Below, piece by piece: positions 1-8,484 of a stretch of 64,000 nucleotides of DNA. Under the pieces are notes generated by a model that saw nothing but the letters and a program-made list of their open reading frames with translations, did not search any database and was not told the DNA's origin. Source of the DNA: Hyphomicrobium sp. CS1BSMeth3 (GTDB lineage Bacteria > Pseudomonadota > Alphaproteobacteria > Rhizobiales > Hyphomicrobiaceae); the NCBI RefSeq assembly GCF_900117415.1, contig NZ_FPEI01000005.1:558001-622000 (forward strand), in the 5' to 3' direction. Numbering within the stretch: position 1 is the first letter of the stretch; the number at the start of each line of letters is the position of its first letter. Both the position numbers and the translations under genes were made by a program.

Positions 1-317
1 GTGCCATTGCCGGTCTCGCCGGCGGTCTCTATGCGCACTACACCACACACATCGAGCAATCGAACTTCACGATCCTCCTGGCGACTTTCGCCATTGCCTA
101 TCCCATCCTCGGCGGGCTCTCGAGCGTGTTCGGCACCGTTGCGGCGGTGATCTTCATCCAGGGCTTTCTCGTCGAGGGCCTGCGCTTTCTCGGCGACTGG
201 CGCAACCTGCTGTTCGGCGCCCTCATCGTGCTCGTGATGAACATCCGGCCGAGCGGGCTGCTCGACGCGCGCACCATGGCTACGCTTCGCCGGCTCTTCA
301 GCCGGAAGGAGCACTAA
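1..317 (+). CDS. livM: Branched-chain amino acid-type ABC transporter permease LivM, C-terminal part (5' end outside window)
   Basis: The frame is open from base 3 to the TAA at 315-317. It encodes about 104 residues of a hydrophobic protein that ends in the typical LivM tail: a GLAGGLYAHY segment, a long hydrophobic stretch with YPILGGLSS, and the closing IRPSGLL motif just before a basic tail. LivM is one of the two inner-membrane permeases of liv-type ABC importers for branched-chain amino acids, amides or aromatic acids. A good AAGGAG for the next gene (livG) overlaps its 3' end, so the two are co-transcribed. The substrate cannot be told from this fragment. Confidence 0.85.
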   Translation, partial: AIAGLAGGLYAHYTTHIEQSNFTILLATFAIAYPILGGLSSVFGTVAAVIFIQGFLVEGLRFLGDWRNLLFGALIVLVMNIRPSGLLDARTMATLRRLFSRKEH

Positions 318-320
318 GCC

Positions 321-1067
321 ATGCTGGAGCTTTCAAAGCTCTCCAAGCACTTCGGCGGCGTGCGTGCTGTCGATAGCCTCGATCTCAAGATCGAGCCCGG
401 CCAGATCTTCGGCCTGATCGGCCCGAACGGCTCGGGCAAGAGCACGACCGTCAATCTCATCACAGGCCTGCTCGGTGTCACGCACGGCAGCATCAAGCTC
501 GCCGGCGAGGAGATCACCAACCTGCCGACGCACGTACGGCTCGAAAACGGAATCGCCCGCACCTTCCAGAATATTCGCCTGTTCGGGCAGCTCACGGTCT
601 GGCAGAACCTCTGGGTCGCGGAGAACGCTCGCGCGCAACGCGAACGCTCGAGCTTTCTCTCGCGCTGGCTCGGCGGTGAGCGCGGCGCCCGCGCACGCAT
701 CACGCGCGCCCTCGAATTTTCAGGCCTTGCCGACAAAGCCGACGAGCTCGCCGCCAACCTCGCCTTTGGCGAGCAGCGCCGCCTCGAGCTTGCGCGCGCC
801 TTGGCCGCGGAGCCGAAGCTGCTCCTGCTCGACGAGCCGGCGGCCGGCATGAACCCCGAGGAGATCGGCGCGCTCGACGACCGCATCCGCCAGATTCGCG
901 ACAGCGGCATTACCGTTCTATTGATCGAGCACCATATGGAGCTGATCATGGCGATCGCCGATCGTATTGCCGTCCTCAACTTCGGCCAGAAGATCGCAGA
1001 AGGCACGCCGGCCGAAGTCCAGGCTCACCCCGCGGTCCGCGAGGCCTACCTCGGCGCGGCCGATTGA
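321..1067 (+). CDS. livG: ABC transporter ATP-binding protein LivG
   Basis: This 248-residue cytoplasmic ATPase powers the liv-type importer whose permease lies just upstream (3-bp gap). Walker A is GPNGSGKS near residues 34-41, the signature is the degenerate LivG form LAFGEQRRLELA, and Walker B with the D-loop reads LLLLDEPAAGMNPEE. The switch histidine is in LIEHHMELI. The C-terminal PAVREAYLG tail is typical of LivG/LivF proteins. The ATG at 321 has AAGGAG nine bases upstream, inside the end of livM. The next ATPase (livF) starts 22 bp after the stop, giving livM-livG-livF order. Confidence 0.93.
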   Translation: MLELSKLSKHFGGVRAVDSLDLKIEPGQIFGLIGPNGSGKSTTVNLITGLLGVTHGSIKLAGEEITNLPTHVRLENGIARTFQNIRLFGQLTVWQNLWVAENARAQRERSSFLSRWLGGERGARARITRALEFSGLADKADELAANLAFGEQRRLELARALAAEPKLLLLDEPAAGMNPEEIGALDDRIRQIRDSGITVLLIEHHMELIMAIADRIAVLNFGQKIAEGTPAEVQAHPAVREAYLGAAD

Positions 1068-1089
1068 GATTCGAGAGAGGCGCCGCGAG

Positions 1090-1824
1090 ATGCTCGACGT
1101 CCAGGACATCGTCACCGCTTACGGCAAGATCGAGGCGCTCAAGGGCGTCAGCCTCGCCGCTGCCGAAGGGCGCATCACGTGCCTGCTCGGGCCGAATGGT
1201 GCCGGCAAGACGACGCTCATGTACTCGATTGCGGGCGTGCTCAAGCCGCGCCGCGGCGCGATCCGTCTCGGCGGCGTCGATATCACGGGCCAGTCGCCCT
1301 CCGCGATCGTGGCGCGCGGGCTCGCGCTCGTGCCGGAGAACCGTCTCGTCTTCCCGCAGATGACCGTCGCCGAGAACCTGGAAGCCGGTGCCTACCAGCG
1401 CCGCGACGCGGCGGAAGTCGCCGTGGACATCGAACGCATGTACGCGCGCTTTCCGCGCCTCAAGGAGCGGCGCACTCAGCTCGCGGGAACACTCTCGGGC
1501 GGCGAGCAGCAGATGCTCGCGGTTGCGCGCGCGCTCATGAGCCGGCCGCGCATCCTGCTCATGGACGAGCCTTCCCTGGGCCTCGCGCCGCTCATTGTCG
1601 AAGAGATCTTCCGCATTGTCGGCGAGCTCAACAAGGACGGCGTCACGATCTTTCTCGTCGAGCAGAACGTGCACATGGCGCTCAAGGTCGCCCATCACTT
1701 CTATCTCATGGAGCAGGGGCGCGTGACGTTCTCAGGCGAGCCCGGTAAGCTCGCCGAGGATGAAGTGATCCAGCGCGCCTACCTCGGCACAAGCCGCCAA
1801 GCTTCCAGCCACAAGACGGGATGA
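1090..1824 (+). CDS. livF: ABC transporter ATP-binding protein LivF
   Basis: This is the second nucleotide-binding subunit (244 residues) of a liv-type importer. Walker A is GPNGAGKTT, the signature is a full LSGGEQQMLAVARAL, and Walker B is ILLMDEPSLGLAP, the characteristic LivF wording. It ends with an IQRAYLG motif. I start it at ATG 1090 (MLDVQDIV), because that is where LivF homology begins; an in-frame ATG at 967 only overlaps livG and adds an unrelated Arg/Ser-rich extension. The gene is followed after one base by livH, so it may serve the upstream LivM/LivG, the downstream LivH/LivM, or both. Confidence 0.92.
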   Translation: MLDVQDIVTAYGKIEALKGVSLAAAEGRITCLLGPNGAGKTTLMYSIAGVLKPRRGAIRLGGVDITGQSPSAIVARGLALVPENRLVFPQMTVAENLEAGAYQRRDAAEVAVDIERMYARFPRLKERRTQLAGTLSGGEQQMLAVARALMSRPRILLMDEPSLGLAPLIVEEIFRIVGELNKDGVTIFLVEQNVHMALKVAHHFYLMEQGRVTFSGEPGKLAEDEVIQRAYLGTSRQASSHKTG

Positions 1825-1825
1825 T

Positions 1826-2731
1826 ATGGCGGCCGTCGATCTCGCCCAGAACACGCTCGATGGGCTGATGATCGGCTCTTCCTACGCGCTGCTGGCGATC
1901 GGCTTCACCTTGATCTTCGGCGTCATGCGGCGCCTGAACCTCGCCTATGGCCCGACGATCATGGCGGGCGTCTATCTCGGCACAGCAGCGTTCATCTCCT
2001 TCGGCGCGCCGAGCCTCGTCGTGCTTGCGATCGTCATCATTGGCGCATCGCTCGTCGGTCTCTACGTCGAGCGGCTTTGCTTCCGTCCTTTCGGCGAAGC
2101 CGCGCGCACGGCTTCCATGGTCGCGAGCTTCGCGCTCTGGATGCAGATCGAAGAAGCGGCCATGCACATGCTGCCCCAGCATATGAACCCCTTCCCACCT
2201 CTCCTCGCGGCCTCGCCATTGGAGATCGGGCCGCTCATGCTGCGCGCCGACCATCTCATCATGCTCGCGGCGACGCTGCTGCTCGCGGGAGCCGTCACCT
2301 ATCTGCTCGCGCGCACGAAGCTCGGGCTCGCCATCCGCGCCGTGATCGACCAGCCGCGCGCGGCGGCGATCGTCGGCATCCATGTCGAGCGCATCATGAT
2401 GCTGACATTCGTGCTCGCTTCGGCAATCGGCGGGTTTGCGGGCTTTCTCATTGCTGCGACGGACGCGCAAGTGACCGCCATGATGGGCATGTGGGCAACC
2501 ACCAAGGGCCTTGTCGCGATGATGCTCGGCGGGCTCGGCTCGGTAAAGGGCGCCATCGCTGGCGGGCTTCTGCTCGGCGTCCTCGAAGCGCACGCGCAGT
2601 GGTTTCTCGGTCCCCAGGTGCGCGACATGGTCGCCTGGGGCCTGCTGTTCGTGATTCTGGCTTTCTGGCCCGGTGGCCTGATGGGAGCAAAGGCGCTCGA
2701 CCGCACAATGGCGGTCGGTCGGCGCGTCTGA
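1826..2731 (+). CDS. livH: Branched-chain amino acid-type ABC transporter permease LivH
   Basis: This 301-residue inner-membrane permease has about eight hydrophobic segments. The N-terminus (LDGLMIGSSYALLAIGFTLIFGVMRRLNLAYG) carries the family hallmark GLxxGxxYALxAxGxTLIxG pattern followed by an LNxAxG box, and the central LGLAIRAVIDQPRAAAIVGI segment is the coupling-helix region that contacts the ATPases. It starts one base after the livF stop. It pairs with the LivM that starts 19 bp downstream. Confidence 0.92.
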   Translation: MAAVDLAQNTLDGLMIGSSYALLAIGFTLIFGVMRRLNLAYGPTIMAGVYLGTAAFISFGAPSLVVLAIVIIGASLVGLYVERLCFRPFGEAARTASMVASFALWMQIEEAAMHMLPQHMNPFPPLLAASPLEIGPLMLRADHLIMLAATLLLAGAVTYLLARTKLGLAIRAVIDQPRAAAIVGIHVERIMMLTFVLASAIGGFAGFLIAATDAQVTAMMGMWATTKGLVAMMLGGLGSVKGAIAGGLLLGVLEAHAQWFLGPQVRDMVAWGLLFVILAFWPGGLMGAKALDRTMAVGRRV

Positions 2732-2750
2732 GGCGCTGAGGGGCGGAGCC

Positions 2751-3659
2751 ATGGACACCTACGTCATCACGGTGCTCAGCAACATCGGGATGATCTCCTT
2801 CGTGGCGCTGTCGGCCTACATCCTTCTGCTGTCCGGGCAGATTTCATTCGGCCAGCAGGCTTACTTCGGCATCGGCGCCTATACGGCGGGCATCGCCACC
2901 GTCATGTGGCAGTGGCCGATCGCGGGTGCACTCGTGCTCGGCGCGCTCGCGGCCAGTGTTGCAGCGGGCCTCGTCGGCCTCGCGACGCTTCGCCTGAGCG
3001 GCATCTATTTCGCCATGGCGACGCTCGCCTTTGCCGAGATCATGCGCATTGCCGCAGAGCTCTTTGTCTATCGCCGAGAGATCGGCGGCGTCGAGACGGG
3101 GCCTGACGGCATCGATGGCTTTCGCGACATCCGCTATTTCTTCGCGAACGACATCTCGCCGTTCCAGTCCTGCCTCATCGTCTATGCGCTCCTAGCGGCA
3201 GTGCTCGCCGCACTCTTCATCGTCGAGCGCACGCGCGGCGGGCGCCTGTTACGCCAAGTGGGCGAGGATCCACTGCTCGCCGAGGTGCAAGGCATTGACG
3301 TCATGCGCGTGCGCATGGCCGCAGCGCTCTCGGCAGGTGCGGTCGCCGGGCTCGGCGGTGGGCTCTACGCGCACCTGATGACTTATGTCGAGCCGCGCAG
3401 TTTCGACATCATGCTCGGCGTGCACGCGCTCGCCTACGGGCTGATCGGCGGCCTTGGCACCGCACTCGGACCTCTGCTCGGCGTGCTCATCGACATCGGC
3501 CTGCTCGAATCGACGCGCATCTTCAGAGGCTACCGCATGATCGTTTTCGGCGGTCTCGTCGCGGTGCTGCTGATCGTCAGGCCGCGCGGCCTCCTCGACG
3601 AGGTCGCGATCAGCCGCATCCGGCAAGCCTTGCGGAGACGCCGTCATGCTGGAGGTTGA
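2751..3659 (+). CDS. livM: Branched-chain amino acid-type ABC transporter permease LivM
   Basis: A 302-residue inner-membrane permease. The N-terminal SGQISFGQQAYFGIGAY box and the following LRLSGIYFAMATLAFAEI are diagnostic of LivM, and the end reads LIVRPRGLLDE. The ATG at 2751 has GGCGGAG upstream. Its last 14 bases overlap the next ATPase gene, so translation is probably coupled. It is a second, distinct LivM: the one ending at 317 differs in its tail, so the segment contains parts of two transporter sets. Confidence 0.92.
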   Translation: MDTYVITVLSNIGMISFVALSAYILLLSGQISFGQQAYFGIGAYTAGIATVMWQWPIAGALVLGALAASVAAGLVGLATLRLSGIYFAMATLAFAEIMRIAAELFVYRREIGGVETGPDGIDGFRDIRYFFANDISPFQSCLIVYALLAAVLAALFIVERTRGGRLLRQVGEDPLLAEVQGIDVMRVRMAAALSAGAVAGLGGGLYAHLMTYVEPRSFDIMLGVHALAYGLIGGLGTALGPLLGVLIDIGLLESTRIFRGYRMIVFGGLVAVLLIVRPRGLLDEVAISRIRQALRRRRHAGG

Positions 3660-4356
3660 TGGCCTCACCGTGCGCTTCGACGGCGTCGAGGCGCTCCGCG
3701 AACTCAGCATCACAGTGCCGACGGGCGCGCGCGTCGGCGTGCTCGGGCCCAACGGCTCCGGCAAGACGACGCTCTTCAATGCGATCTCGGGGCTCGCCGG
3801 CATCGCCGCCGGCACGATCCGCCTCGATGGCATGACGATCTCGAAACTGGCACCGCATCGCATTGCCGCTGCCGGTGTCGCGCGGACATTCCAGTCCGTG
3901 CGCCTCTTCCAGCGCCTGAGCGCGCTCGACAATGCACTGCCGTCGGTTGGCGCCGCGTCCTCCCATGAGGCTCGCGAGAATGCCCTTGCCGCCCTCGATA
4001 CCGTCGGCCTCGGCGAACGACGCGACACGCTTGCGGGCGACCTCAGCTTCTACGAGCAGCGGCAGCTCGAGATCGCGCGCGCCATTGCGCAACGGCCGCG
4101 GCTCCTGCTCGCCGACGAGCCGACAGCAGGCCTTTCGCCGGCGGAGTCCGATCACGTGATCGCGCTCCTCGGCCGTGCTTTCGGCGCCGAGACCGCGATC
4201 CTGCTCATCGAGCACAAGATTGCTGCCGTCGAAGCGCTCTGTCCGCGCGCGCTCCTGCTCATCGAAGGGCACGTCGCAGCGGACATGCCGACGCGCGAGA
4301 TGATGAGCGATCGCGATCTCGCGAGCGTGTATTTCGGGTCACGGCTGACACCATAG
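3646..4356 (+). CDS. livG: ABC transporter ATP-binding protein, LivG type
   Basis: A 236-residue ATPase with Walker A GPNGSGKTT (about residues 35-43), a degenerate signature LSFYEQRQLEIARAI, Walker B LLLADEPTAGLSPAE, and the switch region LIEHKIAAVE. The degenerate signature is usual for LivG. The gene overlaps the 3' end of the preceding livM by 14 bp, and GGAG lies just upstream of the ATG. It is the last gene of the cluster; an AT-rich intergenic region follows. No LivF and no periplasmic binding protein follow it, so this half-set (LivH-LivM-LivG) must borrow the LivF at 1090-1824 or one encoded elsewhere. Confidence 0.9.
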   Translation: MLEVDGLTVRFDGVEALRELSITVPTGARVGVLGPNGSGKTTLFNAISGLAGIAAGTIRLDGMTISKLAPHRIAAAGVARTFQSVRLFQRLSALDNALPSVGAASSHEARENALAALDTVGLGERRDTLAGDLSFYEQRQLEIARAIAQRPRLLLADEPTAGLSPAESDHVIALLGRAFGAETAILLIEHKIAAVEALCPRALLLIEGHVAADMPTREMMSDRDLASVYFGSRLTP

Positions 4357-4486
4357 CGCAACTATTGCGCTGCAAAAGACGCCGGACTTATCTCAAATTT
4401 GGCGATAATCTCCGAGTATGAATAAGTGTTCATGGCGAATATTGAGATTCAATGCTTGAAATTAATCAAGAAACGCGCCAGCTATA

Positions 4487-4506
4487 ACATTACGCCGGGG
4501 TAATGT
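4487..4506. promoter_or_regulatory. Inverted repeat ACATTAC-N6-GTAATGT upstream of the GRSFRG repeat protein gene
   Basis: Two perfect 7-base arms flank the six-base spacer GCCGGG. The repeat lies 26 bp upstream of the ATG at 4532 and follows a TATAAC hexamer (4483-4488) in an AT-rich, otherwise empty region (4357-4531). Its place suggests an operator or a leader hairpin. I do not recognise the regulator. Confidence 0.35.
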
Positions 4507-4531
4507 CGGAAAGTTGAGGAGAGCGTTCCGA

Positions 4532-5041
4532 ATGTTGAGAACTCTCGCAATATCGGCGGTGGCAGCGGCAGGGCTGCTGCTCCTGCCGGGTCAAGCCACT
4601 ACTACAAACGCCGCACCATCCATTGCACCGAAGATGGCGACGCCGGACAGCGCCGTCGAGCAAGTACGGCGCGGTGGCGGCCGCAGCTTCGGCGGTGGCC
4701 GTGGCTTCAGGGGCGGCAGCTTCCGCGGCGGCCGTTCATTCGGCGGCGGTCGCAGCTTCCGGGGCGCGCGGTTCCACAGTGGCCGCAGCTTCCGGGGTGC
4801 GCGCTTCCACAGCGGTCGCAGCTTCCGTGGTCGCCACTTCCGCGGCGGCCGTAGCTTCGCCTACTACGGCGGACGACGGCACCGCGGTTGGCGTCGTGGC
4901 GTCATCATTGGCGCCGGCCTGCCGTTCTTCTATGGCGGCGGCTACTACTACGGCGGCTGCAATTACTACTATCGCAAGTGGATGCGCACCGGCAGCCGGT
5001 ACTGGCGCGCCCGCTACTACTCTTGCGCCGGCTATTGGTGA
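4532..5041 (+). CDS. Secreted Gly/Arg/Ser/Phe-rich repeat protein, unknown function
   Basis: 169 residues. An N-terminal signal peptide (MLRTLAISAVAAAGLLLLPG) is followed by a low-complexity domain of repeated GGRSFRG/ARFHSGRSF units (about residues 50-120) and a C-terminal region rich in Gly, Tyr and Arg, with two closely spaced hydrophobic patches and two Cys. The repeats form near-direct DNA repeats (for example gcgcgcttccacagc-type units around 4760-4840). ATG 4532 is chosen because GAGGAG lies about 10 bases upstream; an in-frame TTG at 4514 is less likely. Similar small Gly/His/Arg/Tyr-rich secreted proteins are common but uncharacterised in Hyphomicrobiales. It stands alone with its own terminator. 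Function is not inferable. Confidence 0.8.
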   Translation: MLRTLAISAVAAAGLLLLPGQATTTNAAPSIAPKMATPDSAVEQVRRGGGRSFGGGRGFRGGSFRGGRSFGGGRSFRGARFHSGRSFRGARFHSGRSFRGRHFRGGRSFAYYGGRRHRGWRRGVIIGAGLPFFYGGGYYYGGCNYYYRKWMRTGSRYWRARYYSCAGYW

Positions 5042-5064
5042 TCGGCGCCACACAATAAGAAGAG

Positions 5065-5096
5065 AGGCCAGCCAAACGGCTGGCCTTTCTTTTTTC
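5065..5096 (+). terminator. Rho-independent terminator
   Basis: A perfect stem (AGGCCAGCC / GGCTGGCCT) with a four-base AAAC loop is followed by TTTCTTTTTTC. It closes the repeat-protein gene 23 bases after its stop. It also sits in the gap to the convergent citrate synthase, but the T-run favours the + strand. Confidence 0.88.
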
Positions 5097-5102
5097 TCCA
5101 GC

Positions 5103-6248
5103 TTAGCCGCGCTGGCCGATCGGAACGTAAGCCCGCGCCTCCGGTCCGGTGTAGAGCGTGAGCGGCCGTATGAGGATGTTGTTGTCGAGCTGCTCGAGCA
5201 CCTGGACGGTCCAGCCCGGCACACGCCCGACAGCGAAGATGGGTACGAACAGGTCTTTCGGGATCTTGTGCAGGTAGTAGATCACGCCCGAGTAGAAATC
5301 GACATTCACGTTCACGCCGTGCCGCGCGTACGGCTTCATTTCAGCGACGAGCGACTCCAGAATTTCGTACCATTTCGGCTCGCCCATCTCTTTCGATAGC
5401 TGCTTCACGCCTTCGCGCATGTGCCGCGCTCGCGGATCTTCCGCGCGATAGACGCGATGACCAAAGCCCGTAATCGGCTCTTTCGCCGCGCGCTTTGCCT
5501 TCACGTATGCCGCGGTATTTGCGGGATCGCCGATCTCCTCGGCCATGCGCATGACATCCTCGGCAGCGCCACCGTGCGCAGGTCCCGATAGCGCGGCAAT
5601 TGCCGCGGTGATGGCCGCGTGAATGTTGGCATCCGTGCCGATCACCACGCGCGCCGTGAACGAGGACGCATTCGAGCCGTGCTCGGCATGGAGCACGAGG
5701 TCCGTGTCGAGCAGCTTCGCCGCATCTCCCGAGGGCTTATCGCCCTTCAGCAGCCAAAGGAAGTTCGCGGCGTGGCCGAGCGTCGGATCCGGCGCGAGCG
5801 GCGCGAGACCATTGCGGATGCGCTCGTGCGCCGCAACGATCATCGGCACTTGCGATGAAAGCCGCACGCCCTTGCGGATCGTCGCCGCGCGGGACGTATC
5901 CGCGGTCTCGGGATCGAAGGCCGCGAGTGCCGAGACCGCCGTGCGCAGCACATCCATGGGATGGGCACGCTGGATCAGCCGGATAACCTCGAGAACGTCT
6001 GCGGGCAGCGTCCGCGCGGCCTTGAGCTCGGCGTCGAAAGCCTTGAGCTCGGCGACCGTCGGCAGCTCGCCATGGATCAGCAGGTAGGCCGTCTCCTCGA
6101 AGCACGAATGGGCCGCGAGATCATGGATCGAGTAGCCGCGATAGCGCAGCTCTCCGGCCTTGCCATCGATGAAGGTCGTGCCCGACCGCTCGAAGTAAAC
6201 GTCCTTGAGACCCCGGTAGATGCGGGGCTCGTTGCTTGGTTCGGTCAT
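5103..6248 (-). CDS. Citrate synthase family protein (short, PrpC/CitZ-like form)
   Basis: 381 residues. It condenses acetyl-CoA (or propionyl-CoA) with oxaloacetate at the entry of the TCA or methylcitrate cycle. The catalytic triad is visible: His225 in SGPAHGG, His264 in GFGHRVYR, and Asp317 in [19 protein letters not shown] precedes the first catalytic His. It lacks the N-terminal extension of the about 430-residue GltA form usual in Proteobacteria, so it may be a second citrate synthase or a 2-methylcitrate synthase; no prpB or prpD is nearby. It is divergent from the phosphotransacetylase gene with about 110 bp between them, which suits shared control of acetyl-CoA use. Confidence 0.9.
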   Translation of the reverse strand: MTEPSNEPRIYRGLKDVYFERSGTTFIDGKAGELRYRGYSIHDLAAHSCFEETAYLLIHGELPTVAELKAFDAELKAARTLPADVLEVIRLIQRAHPMDVLRTAVSALAAFDPETADTSRAATIRKGVRLSSQVPMIVAAHERIRNGLAPLAPDPTLGHAANFLWLLKGDKPSGDAAKLLDTDLVLHAEHGSNASSFTARVVIGTDANIHAAITAAIAALSGPAHGGAAEDVMRMAEEIGDPANTAAYVKAKRAAKEPITGFGHRVYRAEDPRARHMREGVKQLSKEMGEPKWYEILESLVAEMKPYARHGVNVNVDFYSGVIYYLHKIPKDLFVPIFAVGRVPGWTVQVLEQLDNNILIRPLTLYTGPEARAYVPIGQRG

Positions 6249-6358
6249 GGTCTGCCTCCCGAGCCGTTTCGTATCATATTCCGGAACGGTACTTGCACCA
6301 TTCTTGCCATGGCCTACAAGTGCAATCGAGGTCCAGGGGCAAGATGAAGGGGACGCGG

Positions 6359-7360
6359 ATGGACATCATTGCGTCGTGCAAGGCCGCCGTAAAGGGGCGC
6401 GGGCTCCGGGTGGTCCTGCCCGAGGGTGAGGACGAGCGCATTCTCGCCGCAGCGGCCCAAATTGCGCGCGAAGGCCTCGCCCGGCCGATCGTGCTCACGG
6501 ACGACGTCAGCACCACGCGGGCGAAACTCGAGACCGCGGGCGGGCCCGCAGGCGCGATCGAAGTCCGCAGCCCCGAGAGCGACACCGCCGGCCCCGCCCT
6601 TGCCGGCCACGTCGCGGCCACCCGAGAGCGCATGAACGAGCGCACGGCTGCGCGCCTTGTCAGAAAGCCCCTCTATTTTGGTGGGGCCCTGGTCGCGATC
6701 GGGCAGGCCGAGGCGCTCGTCGCGGGCGTCGCCAATCCGACGCGCCGTGTGATCGAGGCCGGCCTTATGACCATCGGACCGGCGCCCGGCATCGCCACGC
6801 CGTCGAGCTATTTCCTCATGATGGTGCCGGGGCGCTCGGGCATCGAGCCTCGCGCGCTCATTTTCGCGGACTGCGCGGTCAATGCCGATCCGAGCCCCGA
6901 GGAGCTCGCCGACATCGCCATTGCCTCGGCAGCGAGTGCCGAAGCCCTGCTCAGGACGCCTGCGCGGGTCGCTCTGCTGTCGTTCTCGACCCATGGCAGC
7001 GCCACGCACCCGCGCGTCGACAAAGTGCGCGCGGCGCTGGCGCAGATCAGAGAACGCGCGCCCGATCTCATGGTCGACGGCGAGTTGCAGGCCGATGCGG
7101 CGCTCTCCGCCGCCGTCGCAGCCAAGAAGGTGAAAGAGGCAAGCACCGTCGCCGGCCGCGCCAACGTGCTCGTGTTCCCCGATCTCGACTCCGGCAACAT
7201 CGGCTACAAGCTTTCGCAGGAGCTCGCCGGCGCGCAGGCCATCGGCCCCTTCCTGCAGGGCTTTGCCAAGCCGGTCTCCGACCTGTCGCGCGGCGCCACG
7301 GTCGCCGACATCGTGGCAACCGTGGCCGTGACGCTCGCGCGCGCGGCGCCGCCGTCGTAG
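6359..7360 (+). CDS. pta: Phosphate acetyltransferase (phosphotransacetylase)
   Basis: Reversibly converts acetyl-CoA and phosphate to acetyl-phosphate and CoA in the cytoplasm. The 333 residues form a single PTA/PTB domain without the N-terminal DRTGG extension of long Pta. It begins [16 protein letters not shown] and contains [16 protein letters not shown], a SSYFLMM motif, the FADCAVN segment, and [11 protein letters not shown] followed by [11 protein letters not shown], all family signatures. ATG 6359 has AAGGGGA upstream; an in-frame ATG at 6344 is the alternative. It converges on the alcohol dehydrogenase with 10 bp between stops. No ackA is adjacent. Confidence 0.9.
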   Translation: MDIIASCKAAVKGRGLRVVLPEGEDERILAAAAQIAREGLARPIVLTDDVSTTRAKLETAGGPAGAIEVRSPESDTAGPALAGHVAATRERMNERTAARLVRKPLYFGGALVAIGQAEALVAGVANPTRRVIEAGLMTIGPAPGIATPSSYFLMMVPGRSGIEPRALIFADCAVNADPSPEELADIAIASAASAEALLRTPARVALLSFSTHGSATHPRVDKVRAALAQIRERAPDLMVDGELQADAALSAAVAAKKVKEASTVAGRANVLVFPDLDSGNIGYKLSQELAGAQAIGPFLQGFAKPVSDLSRGATVADIVATVAVTLARAAPPS

Positions 7361-7370
7361 GACGTCCCGG

Positions 7371-8444
7371 TCAGGGCGTGATGGCCACCTTCAGCACGCC
7401 ATCGCGCTGGTGCGAGAAGAGTTCGTAGGCGGCCTCGATCTGGTCGAGCTTGAAGCGATGCGTCACCAGCGGGCGCGTATCCACCTTGTTGGCAGCCACG
7501 ACGCTCATGAGACGGCGCATGCGCTCCTTGCCGCCGGGGCAGAGCGTCGTCGCGATGGTGTGGTCGCCGAGACCAGCCGCGAACGCGCCGAGCGGAATCT
7601 TGAGATCGGCGGAATAGACGCCGAGCGACGAAAGCGTCCCGCCGGGCCGCAGCACTTTGAGCGCCCACTCGAAGGTCTCCTGGCGCCCCAGGGCCTCGAT
7701 CGCCACATCGACGCCGCGCCCATTCGTGAGGCGCATGATTTCCGCAACAGGATCGGCCGTTTTGAAATCCACGACGTGGCTGGCACCCATGCGGCGCGCC
7801 ATCTCCATACGCGCAGGCACGCTCTCGACAGCAATGATCGTCGTCGCGCCCATCAACTGCGCGCCAGCCGTCGCGCAAAGACCTATCGGGCCTTGCGCAA
7901 ATACAGCCACGGCGTCACCGATGCGAACGCCGCCGCGCTCGGCACCGGAAAAGCCTGTCGAGAGGATGTCCGGGCACATGAGAACCTGCTCATCCGTGAG
8001 GCCGTCCGGCACCGGCGACAGATTCGCCATGGCATCCGGGACGAGAAGGTACTCCGCCTGCGCGCCATCGATGGTGTTGCCGAACTTCCAGCCGCCGATG
8101 GCCTTCCAGCCGCTCTCCGTGCCCGCGCCGTCTTGCGAATGAAAGCCGCACAGGCAAGCCGTGGATGTGCCCGAGGGCGTGATGGCGCCTGCAATGACGC
8201 GTTGGCCTTCCTTGAAGCCGCTGACCTGCGCGCCGAGCTTGGTGATGATGCCAACCGGCTCATGTCCGACCGTCAGTCCCTTGGCCACGGGGTACTCACC
8301 CTTGAGGATGTGAACGTCCGTGCCGCAGATGGTCGTCGTGGTGATGCGGATCACCGCGTCGAGCGGACCTGGATCAGGAATGGGCTTCTGATCGAGAACG
8401 ATCCGACCAGGCTCAACGAAAATCGCAGCTTTCATCTTAGGCAT
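7371..8444 (-). CDS. Zinc-dependent secondary-alcohol dehydrogenase (Thermoanaerobacter/Clostridium ADH-like)
   Basis: 357 residues: a GroES-like domain then a Rossmann fold (QGPIGLCATAGAQLMGA). It closely follows the pattern of TBADH/CBADH isopropanol dehydrogenases, including the zinc ligands Cys40, His61 and Asp159 (CPDILSTGF), the absence of the four-Cys structural-zinc lobe, and the C-terminal GDHTIATTLCPGGKERM-type segment. At the end of the second beta strand it has Glu207 (AVESVP) where the NADP-dependent enzymes have Gly-Ser-Arg, which suggests NAD preference. AGGAGA precedes the ATG. It follows the DASS transporter gene by 40 bp and is probably co-transcribed with it. The true substrate is unknown. 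Confidence 0.88.
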   Translation of the reverse strand: MPKMKAAIFVEPGRIVLDQKPIPDPGPLDAVIRITTTTICGTDVHILKGEYPVAKGLTVGHEPVGIITKLGAQVSGFKEGQRVIAGAITPSGTSTACLCGFHSQDGAGTESGWKAIGGWKFGNTIDGAQAEYLLVPDAMANLSPVPDGLTDEQVLMCPDILSTGFSGAERGGVRIGDAVAVFAQGPIGLCATAGAQLMGATTIIAVESVPARMEMARRMGASHVVDFKTADPVAEIMRLTNGRGVDVAIEALGRQETFEWALKVLRPGGTLSSLGVYSADLKIPLGAFAAGLGDHTIATTLCPGGKERMRRLMSVVAANKVDTRPLVTHRFKLDQIEAAYELFSHQRDGVLKVAITP

Positions 8445-8484
8445 GACTTATCTCCTATATGTCTGCGTCTGCTGGGCCTGCGGC

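Noticed and set aside
5103-6248. Calling the citrate synthase prpC (2-methylcitrate synthase)
   Set aside because: The length fits, but no prpB, prpD or prpR is nearby and active-site residues are common to both enzymes.
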